A DNA stretch of 64,000 nt. Source: Chloracidobacterium sp. Lineage in GTDB: Bacteria; Acidobacteriota; Blastocatellia; Pyrinomonadales; Pyrinomonadaceae. Below, one piece after another: positions 1 to 8,408 of this stretch. Positions within the stretch are counted from its first letter, which is position 1. Every line of letters begins with the position of its first letter. The position numbers were made by a program, and so were the translations under genes. The stretch spans positions 1,302,001 through 1,366,000 of the forward strand of contig JADJXP010000002.1 of NCBI GenBank assembly GCA_016715795.1. Reading direction: 5' to 3'. Under the pieces are notes generated by a model. The model was not told where the DNA came from and did not search any database. It worked only from the letters and a program-made list of their open reading frames with translations.

Positions 1-927
1 GATCTTTACGCACGTCCCATCAATGACCTTAGTATTCTCCGCATCAACGATCGATGAATTGGGGTTTCCCTTGAAATCCATCGACACCAGCGGCTCTTCG
101 CAAAACTCCAGAATGCCTTCAAGGTGTTCATTCGCGGCGTCTTTCAGCGCTTGGTTTACTTCCTCAGTCGAGGTTTCGTTTTCAACATTGATGACAACAT
201 CGACCAGCGACACATTCGGAGTTGGCACACGGACAGAAATGCCATCGAATTTACCCTTCAGTTCGGGGATCACGAGCGCGATCGCCTTGGCGGCACCGGT
301 TGAGGTTGGGATCATCGACAACGCCGCTGCACGGGCCCGACGGAGGTCCTTGTGCGGCAGGTCGAGCAGTTGTTGATCGTTCGTATAACTGTGGATCGTA
401 TTCATCAACGCGTTCTTGATGCCGAATTTCTCGTGGATCACCTTGGCGACCGGGGCGAGACAGTTAGTTGTACAGGACGCATTCGAGATGATGTGATGAT
501 TCGCACTGTCGTATGCGTTCTCGTTTACGCCAAGGACTATCGTGATATCCTCACCCTTTGCGGGAGCTGAGATGATCACTTTTTTGACGCTGCCGCGCAG
601 GTGTTTGCCTGCGTCCTCCGCCTTGGTGAATCTTCCCGTCGATTCGATAACGACTTCGGCACCGACAGATTCCCAGTCGATGGCCGCAGGGTCTTTCTCC
701 GAGAAGACCTTGAACGTGTCACCCTCGACCGTGATAGCTCCCTCACCGGCGCTGATCGCATGGTCGAGATTGCCCATCACCGAGTCATATTTCAGCAGGT
801 GCGCGAGCGTTTTTGTATCCGTCAGGTCGTTTACGGCTACGAAGTCAATGTCTTTATCACCGAGACACGACCGCATGACGTTGCGCCCGATACGTCCAAA
901 CCCATTAATGCCAACTTTGATACCCAC
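1..927 (-). CDS. gap: Glyceraldehyde-3-phosphate dehydrogenase, 3' end cut by window
   Basis: Glycolytic enzyme that converts glyceraldehyde 3-phosphate, phosphate and NAD+ to 1,3-bisphosphoglycerate in the cytoplasm. The translation opens VGIKVGINGFGRIGRNVMR, the Rossmann NAD-binding start of GapA. It contains the catalytic cysteine motif NASCTTNCLAPVAKVI and the substrate-binding stretch GAAKAIALVIPELKGKFDG. The start is a GTG at 925-927, preceded by a strong GGGGGAGGA ribosome-binding site. 309 codons are visible of a usual total of about 335, so roughly 25 C-terminal residues lie outside the window. It is transcribed divergently from the tolC-like gene. Confidence 0.96.
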   Translation of the reverse strand, partial: MGIKVGINGFGRIGRNVMRSCLGDKDIDFVAVNDLTDTKTLAHLLKYDSVMGNLDHAISAGEGAITVEGDTFKVFSEKDPAAIDWESVGAEVVIESTGRFTKAEDAGKHLRGSVKKVIISAPAKGEDITIVLGVNENAYDSANHHIISNASCTTNCLAPVAKVIHEKFGIKNALMNTIHSYTNDQQLLDLPHKDLRRARAAALSMIPTSTGAAKAIALVIPELKGKFDGISVRVPTPNVSLVDVVINVENETSTEEVNQALKDAANEHLEGILEFCEEPLVSMDFKGNPNSSIVDAENTKVIDGTCVKI

Positions 928-1101
928 TATTTGAAAATTCCTCCCCCAACGTGCATATATTAAAGCTTTAAGGATACCGCAAAAGCCGGAGACATTCAAA
1001 AACGGACATCCTTGCAGGCGGAGAGATAACTGAAACAAACCGATTTTTCGCGTCGTAGTAGCGGTTTGAGTTTTTTGCAGCAGTAATTTGACGAGACCAG
1101 A
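928..1101. promoter_or_regulatory. Divergent intergenic region, gap / tolC-like gene
   Basis: A 174-base non-coding gap between divergent genes, so it must hold promoters for both. On the minus strand a weak TTTTGC / TAATAT pair with 16-base spacing lies upstream of the gap ribosome-binding site. I see no convincing promoter for the plus-strand gene. No repeat or RNA gene is apparent. Confidence 0.35.
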
Positions 1102-2910
1102 ATGAACCTATCGCCAAACTGTCTATTTTTTCCACCGAAAGCCGTATTGGCGGTGCTCTTTGCAGCCTCAGCCGCTGTGGCCCAAGGCGTAGTGCAGGCT
1201 GGCGCGGTGGATGGCCAGTCGGCAAAAGTCGATACAACGAATCGGGTTGTGGCGATTCGGCGGCTCGATCGCGAAAACGTGTCTCCGCTTGTCCGCGTGG
1301 GCGTCCAAACCGCACAGCCGATCCCTTTGACCTTGCAGGATGCGATCAAACGGGCACTCGAAAAGAACAACGCCATCGAGGTGTCTCGTGGCGATGTCCG
1401 GTTTCAGGAGACGCAGATAATATCGCTCCTCGGCATCTACGATCCGATCTTCACGCTGTCCCCAAATTTTTCGCGAAATTCGACAACCGGCAACCCTGCC
1501 ACCCGCGACTTTCGCATAAACTCAAATGTTTTTCAGTTCATTCGCCCCAGCGGCGGCAATTATCAGGTCTTCTTCAATAATCAACGGACCGAAAATGCGT
1601 TTGCACAGGCCCAGGTAAGTTCCGGGCAGGTAACCGGTGGAGGTAACAGCGCCATCTATACCAGTTCGCTCGGCGTCACCTACACGCAGCCTCTCGCGCG
1701 AAATTTTAAAATTGATAGTAAGCGACAATCGATACTCATCGCGAAGAAGCGGCTTGAGCAAACGGATGCGACCTTTAGGACGCTGGCAACCGATACAATA
1801 ACGCAGGTTCAGACGACGTATTGGGATCTCGTGTTTGCGTTACGAAATCAGCAGAATCAGGTGGCGAATGTTGACCTTGCTCGCGAGAACCTGCGGCAGG
1901 TCGAGATCCGGATAGCTGCCGGTGCCGCTGCTCCGCTCGAACGGGCAGAGGTTGCGACGGAGCTTGCGACGCGTGAGGGTGAACTCCTTGTCGCGACCCA
2001 ACAAGTTGCCACCACCGAGAACACCCTAAAGGGCCTGATCCTGCGTGATCCGCTGTCAAACGAGTGGTCTCAGACGTTTGTCCCGACCGACAGGCCCGCG
2101 TTCAGCACCGATCCGGTGATGCTGGACGCCGCCTTAAAGGACGCGATGGACAATCGATTTGATCTACGCGGCCTCAAGATAGCGAGCGAGATGAATCAGA
2201 TCGATATCTCGTTCTACAAAAACCAGACGAAGCCTCAGATCGACCTGAACACTACATTTTCGCTGGATGGGCTCGCCCGCAGCGGGTCGAACGCGGGCTT
2301 CACGACGAACGTATTGACGTCGCAGCAGGACATTTTCCTCTTTAGCCAACTTAATGCGACGCGGACGGCACTTGGCCTGCCGGTCCTCACGAATCCGTTG
2401 GTCGTCGTGCCACCGTCACCGTCATTTCTATTCGGCAGCTTCAAGCGCTCCCTTGCGAATATCTTCCGCTCAGATGCTCCGAATCTTTCGGTTGGCGTCA
2501 CATTGTCGTTCCCGTTTCGCAATCGCACCGCCAAGGCCGACCTGGATGGAGCTCGGGTGAAACAGGAGCAGATCGCCGCTCAGACGCGCGGACAGGAACA
2601 AGCCATAATTATCGAGGTCAGGGACGCCGTCCAGGCCGTCGAAACTACGCGCCAGCGTGTACTTAAGGCCCGCGTCGCTCGCGAGAACGCTGAGATCCAA
2701 CTCGACGGCGAACGGAAACTTTACGACGCCGGCAAATCGACCACATTCCTCCTTTTCCAGCGCGAGAATGCACTGACCAATGCTCGAAATTCTGAGATCC
2801 GGGCCGAGACAGACCATAATAAGGCGATCGCTGAACTGCAGCGTGTGACCGCAACGTCATTTTCCGCAAATAATGTGGTCGTCGATTCACCGGTTCCCCT
2901 CAACAAGTGA
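1102..2910 (+). CDS. TolC-family outer-membrane efflux protein
   Basis: Likely outer-membrane channel of a tripartite efflux or type I secretion system. The 602-residue product has a signal peptide (about residues 1-27, ending AASAAVAQ). TolC-type helical repeats follow: TLQDAIKRALEKNN near residue 75 is the typical start of an OEP repeat, and long coiled-coil stretches occur around residues 230-310 and 480-590. It is longer than E. coli TolC, with an insertion around residues 400-460. No pump genes adjoin it. The MacAB-like operon at 37727-43600 lacks its own channel and is a plausible partner, which is inference. The start has no strong ribosome-binding site. Confidence 0.88.
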   Translation: MNLSPNCLFFPPKAVLAVLFAASAAVAQGVVQAGAVDGQSAKVDTTNRVVAIRRLDRENVSPLVRVGVQTAQPIPLTLQDAIKRALEKNNAIEVSRGDVRFQETQIISLLGIYDPIFTLSPNFSRNSTTGNPATRDFRINSNVFQFIRPSGGNYQVFFNNQRTENAFAQAQVSSGQVTGGGNSAIYTSSLGVTYTQPLARNFKIDSKRQSILIAKKRLEQTDATFRTLATDTITQVQTTYWDLVFALRNQQNQVANVDLARENLRQVEIRIAAGAAAPLERAEVATELATREGELLVATQQVATTENTLKGLILRDPLSNEWSQTFVPTDRPAFSTDPVMLDAALKDAMDNRFDLRGLKIASEMNQIDISFYKNQTKPQIDLNTTFSLDGLARSGSNAGFTTNVLTSQQDIFLFSQLNATRTALGLPVLTNPLVVVPPSPSFLFGSFKRSLANIFRSDAPNLSVGVTLSFPFRNRTAKADLDGARVKQEQIAAQTRGQEQAIIIEVRDAVQAVETTRQRVLKARVARENAEIQLDGERKLYDAGKSTTFLLFQRENALTNARNSEIRAETDHNKAIAELQRVTATSFSANNVVVDSPVPLNK

Positions 2911-2969
2911 TCGTGTCCTGAATCGGTATATTTCAGCTTTCATCAGGATTCTGAGAGAATTCACGGTAA

Positions 2970-3752
2970 ATGGATATCTCGGCCGTAATAATTTGCTGTA
3001 ATGAGGAGGCTAAGATCGGCAAAGCGATACGGTCCGTGGCCTGGGCCGATGAGGTGCTGGTCGTTGACTCCGGGAGCACCGATCGGACGCGCGATATCGT
3101 CTCCTCGCTCGGCGCCGTTTTGATCGAAGAGCCGTGGCGGGGCTTTTCGGGACAGAAGCAGTTCGCTGTGGATCGTGCCGCCAACGACTGGATCTTTAGC
3201 ATCGACGCCGACGAAGAGGTGTCCGATGAGCTTCGGCACTCGCTTCTGCAGGTCAAGGAGAGCTCCTCAGCAATCGTGACTGATGGATATCGTCTTGCTC
3301 GGCGGGCGTTTTACGCCGGTCGTCCTGTGAAGCATTCTGGCTGGTATCCCGATTGGCAGCTGCGCTTCTTCAACAGAAAGAAGGGGCGATGGGACGGCGC
3401 ATTGGTCCACGAGTCTGTAATCATGGATCGGGGTGCGAGTGTCGATACCCTCGCGGGCGATCTTTTTCACTATACCGTTGATTCAGTAGAGGAGCATCAC
3501 CGGCTTATTGGCGAGCGTTATGCACCGCTTGCCGCCAGTCAGATGTTCGAGGCGGGCCGCCGCAGCTCGGCTCTACGGCTGCTGTTTGCCGGCCCGCTAG
3601 CCTTCGCATCATCATACGTATTAAAGGCGGGCTTCCTCGACGGTCTGACCGGTTATACCATTGCGCGTTTTGCGGCCCACCACGCATTCTTAAAGTACGC
3701 AATACTCAGGGAGCTCCAGGGTGAGCAGCGTCCGACAACCGAAGACGCATAA
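2970..3752 (+). CDS. Family 2 glycosyltransferase, KdtX/WaaE-like (LPS core)
   Basis: GT-A fold glycosyltransferase of 260 residues, probably adding a sugar to the LPS inner core at the cytoplasmic face of the inner membrane. It begins MDISAVIICCNEEAKIGKAI. The nucleotide-sugar motif VDSGSTDRT lies at about residues 31-39 and the DXD-type metal motif SIDADEE at about 75-81, followed by the WYPDWQLRFFNRKKGRWDG region typical of the KdtX/WaaE family. The hydrophobic C-terminus suggests membrane association. It lies 59 bases after the tolC-like gene. Donor and acceptor cannot be read from the sequence. Confidence 0.85.
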   Translation: MDISAVIICCNEEAKIGKAIRSVAWADEVLVVDSGSTDRTRDIVSSLGAVLIEEPWRGFSGQKQFAVDRAANDWIFSIDADEEVSDELRHSLLQVKESSSAIVTDGYRLARRAFYAGRPVKHSGWYPDWQLRFFNRKKGRWDGALVHESVIMDRGASVDTLAGDLFHYTVDSVEEHHRLIGERYAPLAASQMFEAGRRSSALRLLFAGPLAFASSYVLKAGFLDGLTGYTIARFAAHHAFLKYAILRELQGEQRPTTEDA

Positions 3753-3804
3753 ACCTCATCAAATATTTCAGCAGATCTACGCTTTTGCAGTATTCTTTTA
3801 TTGG

Positions 3805-4446
3805 ATGACTGGCTTCTCACAAACAAGGCTCATTCTGATGGCGGTGTTGCCCGTCCTCCTAATGGCGTTTGGCGTGCAGGCTCAAAAGGGCGTCGATTCA
3901 CAGACAAAGACCATTAAGGATGACGGAAACAAGGTCACGACCAGGTCCTCCGACGCAACACGTTCGTTCGACTGGGGCAAGGGGAAGACCAAGCTCCGCG
4001 ACCAGCTGGCAAATCCATATCGGCTTGGCGGCAGGCGCGACGTCCTGATCGAAGCGGTCGTTGAGGTACTTAAGGAACAGAAGATCGTTGTCGACGACGT
4101 TTCATCACGGCCTCGCGACGGCATAATTGTCACGCAGCCATTCGTTTTTGCGAGAGGAGCGGTCGTCGCTTCGAATGAACTGCGAAGATATGCGGCGATC
4201 GATGACCCGGACTCCGCGTGGACGCGCGGCCAGTACACGCTGACCATCGAGATCCAATCGATCGACGGTGTGCAGAACAATGTCGCCGTGAACGCCAAGA
4301 TCGAGGGGCGAGCGGGAGCGGGACTGGGATCGGAATGGCGGACACTGAGAAGTTCCGGCGCCGCAGAAGACGAGTTTCTGGCAAAGCTCGTGGAATATGT
4401 GACCGGAAAGTCCGTCGAGCCCGTCCAGGACACGGAGACTCAATAA
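3805..4446 (+). CDS. Hypothetical secreted protein
   Basis: No family recognised. The chosen ATG at 3805 gives 213 residues with a clear signal peptide (TRLILMAVLPVLLMAFGVQAQ). An in-frame start at 3721 would overlap the glycosyltransferase by 32 bases and place a non-signal-like segment in front, so I reject it. The mature protein is basic at first and then looks like a mixed alpha/beta domain (DVLIEAVVEVLKEQKIVVDDV, IIVTQPFVF, YTLTIEIQSIDGVQNNVAVN), reminiscent of small periplasmic lipoprotein-like domains. It abuts the next gene with no gap, so the two are probably translated together. Confidence 0.72.
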   Translation: MTGFSQTRLILMAVLPVLLMAFGVQAQKGVDSQTKTIKDDGNKVTTRSSDATRSFDWGKGKTKLRDQLANPYRLGGRRDVLIEAVVEVLKEQKIVVDDVSSRPRDGIIVTQPFVFARGAVVASNELRRYAAIDDPDSAWTRGQYTLTIEIQSIDGVQNNVAVNAKIEGRAGAGLGSEWRTLRSSGAAEDEFLAKLVEYVTGKSVEPVQDTETQ

Positions 4447-4977
4447 ATGCGTAAAGTTTTCGCAATTATGTCTTTCTTCTTGCTGACGATCGCCGTTTCC
4501 GCGGTCCACGCACAGGGAACCAATCCACCGCTATTTCGTGAACGTAACGGCGACGACATTCCGCCGAAATCGGTACGTGAATCGCTCGACAGAATGCGTA
4601 TCGAACACGAGAAGAAAGAGTATGCCGAAATGCTTAAACGAAGTGAAGACGCTGCGCGTATTGCGAATGAGATCGAGGATCTCTATTCATTGACCGGCCG
4701 GTTTTCGAACGAAGACGTAGCAAAGCTATCCGAAGTTGAAAAGCTCGTCAAGAAGATCCGCAGCGAACTTGGCGGATCGGATGATGACGGCGGTGATGAC
4801 ACCGCGGATATCTCGCAGCCAACTACGTCAAGCGATGCCGTTGCGTCTCTGAACCGGAACGCCGCATCCCTGCACTCAGACCTGAAACGCACGTCACGCT
4901 TTACAATATCGGCGACCGCCATCCAGAGCACCAATATTATCCTCAGGGTCACTCGTTTTCTAAAAGGCGTAAATTAG
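4447..4977 (+). CDS. Hypothetical secreted helical protein
   Basis: No family recognised. The 176-residue product has a signal peptide (MRKVFAIMSFFLLTIAVSAVHAQ). A charged, mostly helical region follows (RMRIEHEKKEYAEMLKRSED), then an Asp-rich linker (GGSDDDGGDDTAD) and a hydrophobic C-terminus. Its ATG begins on the base after the stop of the preceding gene, and it is followed 18 bases later by the VWFA gene. The three probably form one operon of envelope proteins. Confidence 0.7.
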   Translation: MRKVFAIMSFFLLTIAVSAVHAQGTNPPLFRERNGDDIPPKSVRESLDRMRIEHEKKEYAEMLKRSEDAARIANEIEDLYSLTGRFSNEDVAKLSEVEKLVKKIRSELGGSDDDGGDDTADISQPTTSSDAVASLNRNAASLHSDLKRTSRFTISATAIQSTNIILRVTRFLKGVN

Positions 4978-4995
4978 CGGCGCTTCTCTTTCTGA

Positions 4996-5889
4996 ATGAA
5001 ACAGTTTCTTACGGTCGCGGTCCTCGCCCTCGTCGCCGGAGCAGCCTCGGCTCAATCTGACAATGACGACGTCATCCGGATCGATTCCTCGATCGTGGTC
5101 GTCAATGCCAGCATCACCGATCGGAATGGCAATGCTGTCGGTGGCCTGAGAAGACAGCAGTTCCACATTTTCGAAGATGGGGCCGAACAGTCGATCGCAA
5201 CATTTACCGCTGAGGAGACGCCTTTCGCTGCAGTAGTTCTGATGGACACGTCCGGCAGTATGGAAAGCCGGCTCGGTATAGCACGTTCGGCGGCAATCGA
5301 ATTCCTTTATGGCCTTCGTCCCGACGACAACTGCTCCATCTACCACTTCCATTCGAAGGTAGAACTGATCCAGGATTTTTCTAACAGCCGCGACATTCGC
5401 GAAAGCGTCTTCGACCTAAAGGCCAAAGGAATGACGGTCCTTAATGACGCGGTCTACATGGCGGCGAAAACACTCGAAACCCGCCCTGAGAAACGGCGGG
5501 CGATAATCGTGCTCTCGGATGGCGAGGATACAATGAGCCGCCGGAGCGCGTCAAAAGCTCTGGACGCTGCCCTGGCTGTTGACGCAAATGTCTATACGAT
5601 CGATATGGCCGGTCTGGAATCGGGCCCGCAGGCCGGGCGAATCCAAAATCAAGCCGTCCTGAAGCGGTTTGCAGAAAAGACCGGCGGCCGCTTCATTGCA
5701 ACGCCGAACGGTATCGCTATGCGCGATGCACTAAGAGATATTGTCCGCGAACTTGGCGTACAGTACACGATCACTTACGAATCGAAGAATCACACCAAGG
5801 ACGGAAAATGGCGTTCCGTTGAGGTTCGCGTTTCCAAGCCGGGCCTTACTATCCGAACTCGTAAGGGCTACAATGCACCGAGGCAGTAG
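4996..5889 (+). CDS. Secreted VWFA-domain protein (Acidobacteria-type)
   Basis: Likely exported metal-dependent adhesion or scaffold protein of 297 residues. The signal peptide is MKQFLTVAVLALVAGAASAQ. An N-terminal beta domain of the type found in acidobacterial VWFA-related proteins follows (VVNASITDRNGNAVGGL, FHIFEDGAEQSIATF). The VWFA domain shows a complete MIDAS: DTSGS near residue 79, a threonine in KAKGMTVLND and an aspartate in VLSDGED. The C-terminus ends YTITYESKNHTKDGKWRSVE, usual for this family. Ligand unknown. It is convergent with ddl. Confidence 0.9.
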   Translation: MKQFLTVAVLALVAGAASAQSDNDDVIRIDSSIVVVNASITDRNGNAVGGLRRQQFHIFEDGAEQSIATFTAEETPFAAVVLMDTSGSMESRLGIARSAAIEFLYGLRPDDNCSIYHFHSKVELIQDFSNSRDIRESVFDLKAKGMTVLNDAVYMAAKTLETRPEKRRAIIVLSDGEDTMSRRSASKALDAALAVDANVYTIDMAGLESGPQAGRIQNQAVLKRFAEKTGGRFIATPNGIAMRDALRDIVRELGVQYTITYESKNHTKDGKWRSVEVRVSKPGLTIRTRKGYNAPRQ

Positions 5890-5906
5890 GTCGATTCCCG
5901 ACTAGT

Positions 5907-7028
5907 TCATCTACTCGTCCTGTTCTTGCTCTTATCGGCATGGCGCGCGAGCGCAAGCTCGATCAACTCTTCGATCACCTGAGCAAAGCCCTTGCCGCTG
6001 CCCGCCCACATCTTCGGAAAGCCTGAAGCGTCGGTCAGACCGGGCATGGTATTGATCTCGTTGACCAAGAGAGCCCCGTTGTCCGTTCTTAGGAAGAAGT
6101 CGACACGGCCGAGTCCGGATCCGTCAATGGCCTTGAATGCCAAAACCGCCATCTCACGGATCTTCGCTGACAGCTCATCCGATACCGGCGCCGGCACAAC
6201 AAATTCGTTGTTTCCCGTCCCCGCGTACTTCTCCGTGTAGTCGAGAAAGGCCTTCGAGTCATCTCGGATAATGTATTCGCCGGGCAGACTGGCCTCGGGT
6301 TTGTCGTTGCCCATCACAGCACATTCGATCTCACGCATTTCGAGGCCTTCTTCGACAATGATTTTGCGGTCGTACTCGGCGGCAAGTTCGATGCCTGCGG
6401 CCAGGCTGTCGCGGTCAGTGGCCCTTGAGACGCCAACGGATGAGCCGAGGTTTGCGGGCTTTACGAAGCACGGGTAACCGAGTTTCGCCTCAACTCGTGA
6501 TACCGTCGCCTCGCGATTTCCGGCCCATTCGTCGCGGAGGAACCACACATAATCGCAGATCGGCAGCCCGGCGTCGCGAAACAGGGTCTTCATGAACGCC
6601 TTGTCCATGCCGCACGAGCTCGCCAGAACGCCGCAGCCGACGTACGGAATGTCCGCCATCTCGAACAGCCCCTGTATCGTGCCGTCCTCGCCGTATGTTC
6701 CATGAAGAACAGGAAAGATGACTTCGAGCGGAAACGCAGCCCCTCCATCGTCGAGGACTGTCAGACCCCGCGGACGCGTGTCTCCCGTCAATGCTACGGG
6801 CGAAACCGATGGCTCGCCAAACGTTGCCTTAAAATGCTCCTGGATACTCTCGGGAAACATCCTGAGAGACTCTGCGGGGCTCATCCAGCGGCCATCCTGC
6901 TCAATGCAAACGGGTACCACAGCGTACTTAGCGGCATCGACATTCTCGATCACCGTCTTTGCCGATCTGATAGCGATCTCATGCTCTCCGGACCGACCCC
7001 CAAAGATCACACCCAAGTATTTGCTCAT
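5907..7028 (-). CDS. ddl: D-alanine--D-alanine ligase
   Basis: ATP-grasp enzyme that joins two D-alanines for peptidoglycan precursor synthesis. The 373 residues include the N-terminal GGRSGEHEIAIRSA, the central VLHGTYGEDGTIQGLFE, ATP-binding VKPANLGSSVGVSRA, the loop motif DYTEKYAG (tyrosine type, as in D-Ala-D-Ala rather than D-Ala-D-Lac ligases), and the metal-binding GRVDFFLR / NEINTMPGLT. It starts 4 bases after the arginase stop and is the last gene of the long minus-strand run. The family assignment is clear. Confidence 0.95.
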   Translation of the reverse strand: MSKYLGVIFGGRSGEHEIAIRSAKTVIENVDAAKYAVVPVCIEQDGRWMSPAESLRMFPESIQEHFKATFGEPSVSPVALTGDTRPRGLTVLDDGGAAFPLEVIFPVLHGTYGEDGTIQGLFEMADIPYVGCGVLASSCGMDKAFMKTLFRDAGLPICDYVWFLRDEWAGNREATVSRVEAKLGYPCFVKPANLGSSVGVSRATDRDSLAAGIELAAEYDRKIIVEEGLEMREIECAVMGNDKPEASLPGEYIIRDDSKAFLDYTEKYAGTGNNEFVVPAPVSDELSAKIREMAVLAFKAIDGSGLGRVDFFLRTDNGALLVNEINTMPGLTDASGFPKMWAGSGKGFAQVIEELIELALARHADKSKNRTSR

Positions 7029-7032
7029 AGAT

Positions 7033-7965
7033 CTACAAGATCGTCTTACCGAGGGCTGAGAGTATTAGTTCGCAACCCAATTCGACTGTAATATTTGATT
7101 GGTCCAGTAACGGATTGACCTCGACGATCTCAAAGGACACCATCCGCCCATCCGCCGCGATTATTTCAAGCGCCAGATGGGCCTCGCGGTAGGTCGTCCC
7201 GCCGCGGACCAGCGTGCCCGAACCCGGCGCGAACCGTGGGTCGATAATATCGACGTCAAACGTGACCGAGTAGCCTCCCGATGCCTGCGCGACAATATTT
7301 ATCGCGTCCTCAACGCAAGCCGCCATCCCAAGTTTATCGATATCGCTCATCGTAAAGAACTGGTGCCTGATGCCGAGCTTCTCGATGAACGCCCTTTCGC
7401 CCGGATCAACGTCCCGCGCGCCGATGTGAGATAGGAAGCTCGGCTTGAGCTTGGGTAACCAGCCCAGAAGGCCGGTTAACTGAGCGTTGCCGTGACCCAA
7501 TAGCGTCGCGAGGGGCATACCGTGAATATTACCCGACGGCGACGTCTCTGGCGTATTGATGTCAGCGTGGGCATCGAGCCAGATCAAGCCGATCTCAGTT
7601 CCCCGTTCGCGATAATGGGATGCAATGGCGGAAAAAGTCGGAATAGCGATCGCATGGTCGCCTCCCAAGATCACCGGGAACTCATCAGCGGCCAGAGCAT
7701 TCGACACTCTATCTGCGATATTGGCGCTCGATGCGAGCATCTCGGCAAGGTGCTTCGGGTTCTCGCCGTCACCGCTAGTCGTTGGCAGTACTATCGGCAC
7801 GTCGCCGTGGTCGTGAACTGCCAGTCCCAGACCCTCGATATGCTCAGAGAGACTCAGACCGCGAAAGCGGGTCAGGCGCATCGCATTCACGCCAAGCTCA
7901 CTGCCTGTCTGTCCGGCCCCGAAGCCCAGCGGAACACCTATGATCCCAACCTTCTGAAATTTCAC
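7033..7965 (-). CDS. rocF: Arginase
   Basis: Ureohydrolase fold, most like bacterial arginase (arginine to ornithine plus urea). In 310 residues all metal-binding motifs are intact: GGDHAIAIPTFSAI, LDAHADINTPETSPSGN and FDVDIIDPRFAPGSG, and the late FEIVEVNP carries the conserved glutamate. The segment after DAHAD, with SPSGNIHGMPLA, fits arginase better than agmatinase. It lies 6 bases after the PTS EIIA gene and 4 before ddl, so it is probably cotranscribed with the rpoN cluster. Substrate is inferred from motifs only. Confidence 0.88.
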   Translation of the reverse strand: MKFQKVGIIGVPLGFGAGQTGSELGVNAMRLTRFRGLSLSEHIEGLGLAVHDHGDVPIVLPTTSGDGENPKHLAEMLASSANIADRVSNALAADEFPVILGGDHAIAIPTFSAIASHYRERGTEIGLIWLDAHADINTPETSPSGNIHGMPLATLLGHGNAQLTGLLGWLPKLKPSFLSHIGARDVDPGERAFIEKLGIRHQFFTMSDIDKLGMAACVEDAINIVAQASGGYSVTFDVDIIDPRFAPGSGTLVRGGTTYREAHLALEIIAADGRMVSFEIVEVNPLLDQSNITVELGCELILSALGKTIL

Positions 7966-7971
7966 GCTGTG

Positions 7972-8397
7972 TTATGCGTCCTTCCGCAGCTTTTGCGGCT
8001 CAAGCAGATCGGCCGCCCGATAAATAGCATCCTTGCCCTCTTCGACAAGCCTCTGGGCGAACTCATGCAGGGGAAGGTCATCTTCGGTCACCGCGGCCTT
8101 GACCACCATCGGCAGGCTCGCACCGGTAACGATCTCGACCTCACCGGGCTTTAGAAACATGGCTGCGATGTTAGTTGGAGTACCTCCAAACATGTCGGTC
8201 AGGAGGACTGTGCCCTTCCCTTGCGACACGGCTTCGATCGCATGTGCGATCTCGCTCTTACACGTCTCCACGTCGTCATGCCAGTCGATCGACACCGCTT
8301 TAATGTGGGTCTGTTCACCAACTACAGTCTCAGCCGCTGAAAGCAGTTCATTGGCCAATTGCCCGTGCGAGATCACTACTGTTCCGATCCTGCTCAT
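7972..8397 (-). CDS. PTS EIIA component, mannose family
   Basis: Phosphocarrier protein of 141 residues. The phosphorylated histidine lies in VVISHGQLANELL at the N-terminus, and LLTDMFGGTPTNIA is the typical EIIA-Man motif. It sits directly after rapZ in an rpoN-hpf-rapZ cluster, where proteobacteria carry ptsN and npr. No EIIB, EIIC, HPr or EI gene is in view, so a regulatory rather than sugar-transport role is likely. That is inference. Confidence 0.88.
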   Translation of the reverse strand: MSRIGTVVISHGQLANELLSAAETVVGEQTHIKAVSIDWHDDVETCKSEIAHAIEAVSQGKGTVLLTDMFGGTPTNIAAMFLKPGEVEIVTGASLPMVVKAAVTEDDLPLHEFAQRLVEEGKDAIYRAADLLEPQKLRKDA

Positions 8398-8408
8398 CCT
8401 TTCTTACC

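Noticed and set aside
23..934. Plus-strand ORFs opposite gap
   Set aside because: The minus strand encodes a textbook GAPDH; these are antisense shadows.
3721..3804. Upstream start for the secreted hypothetical protein
   Set aside because: Overlaps the glycosyltransferase gene and hides the signal peptide.
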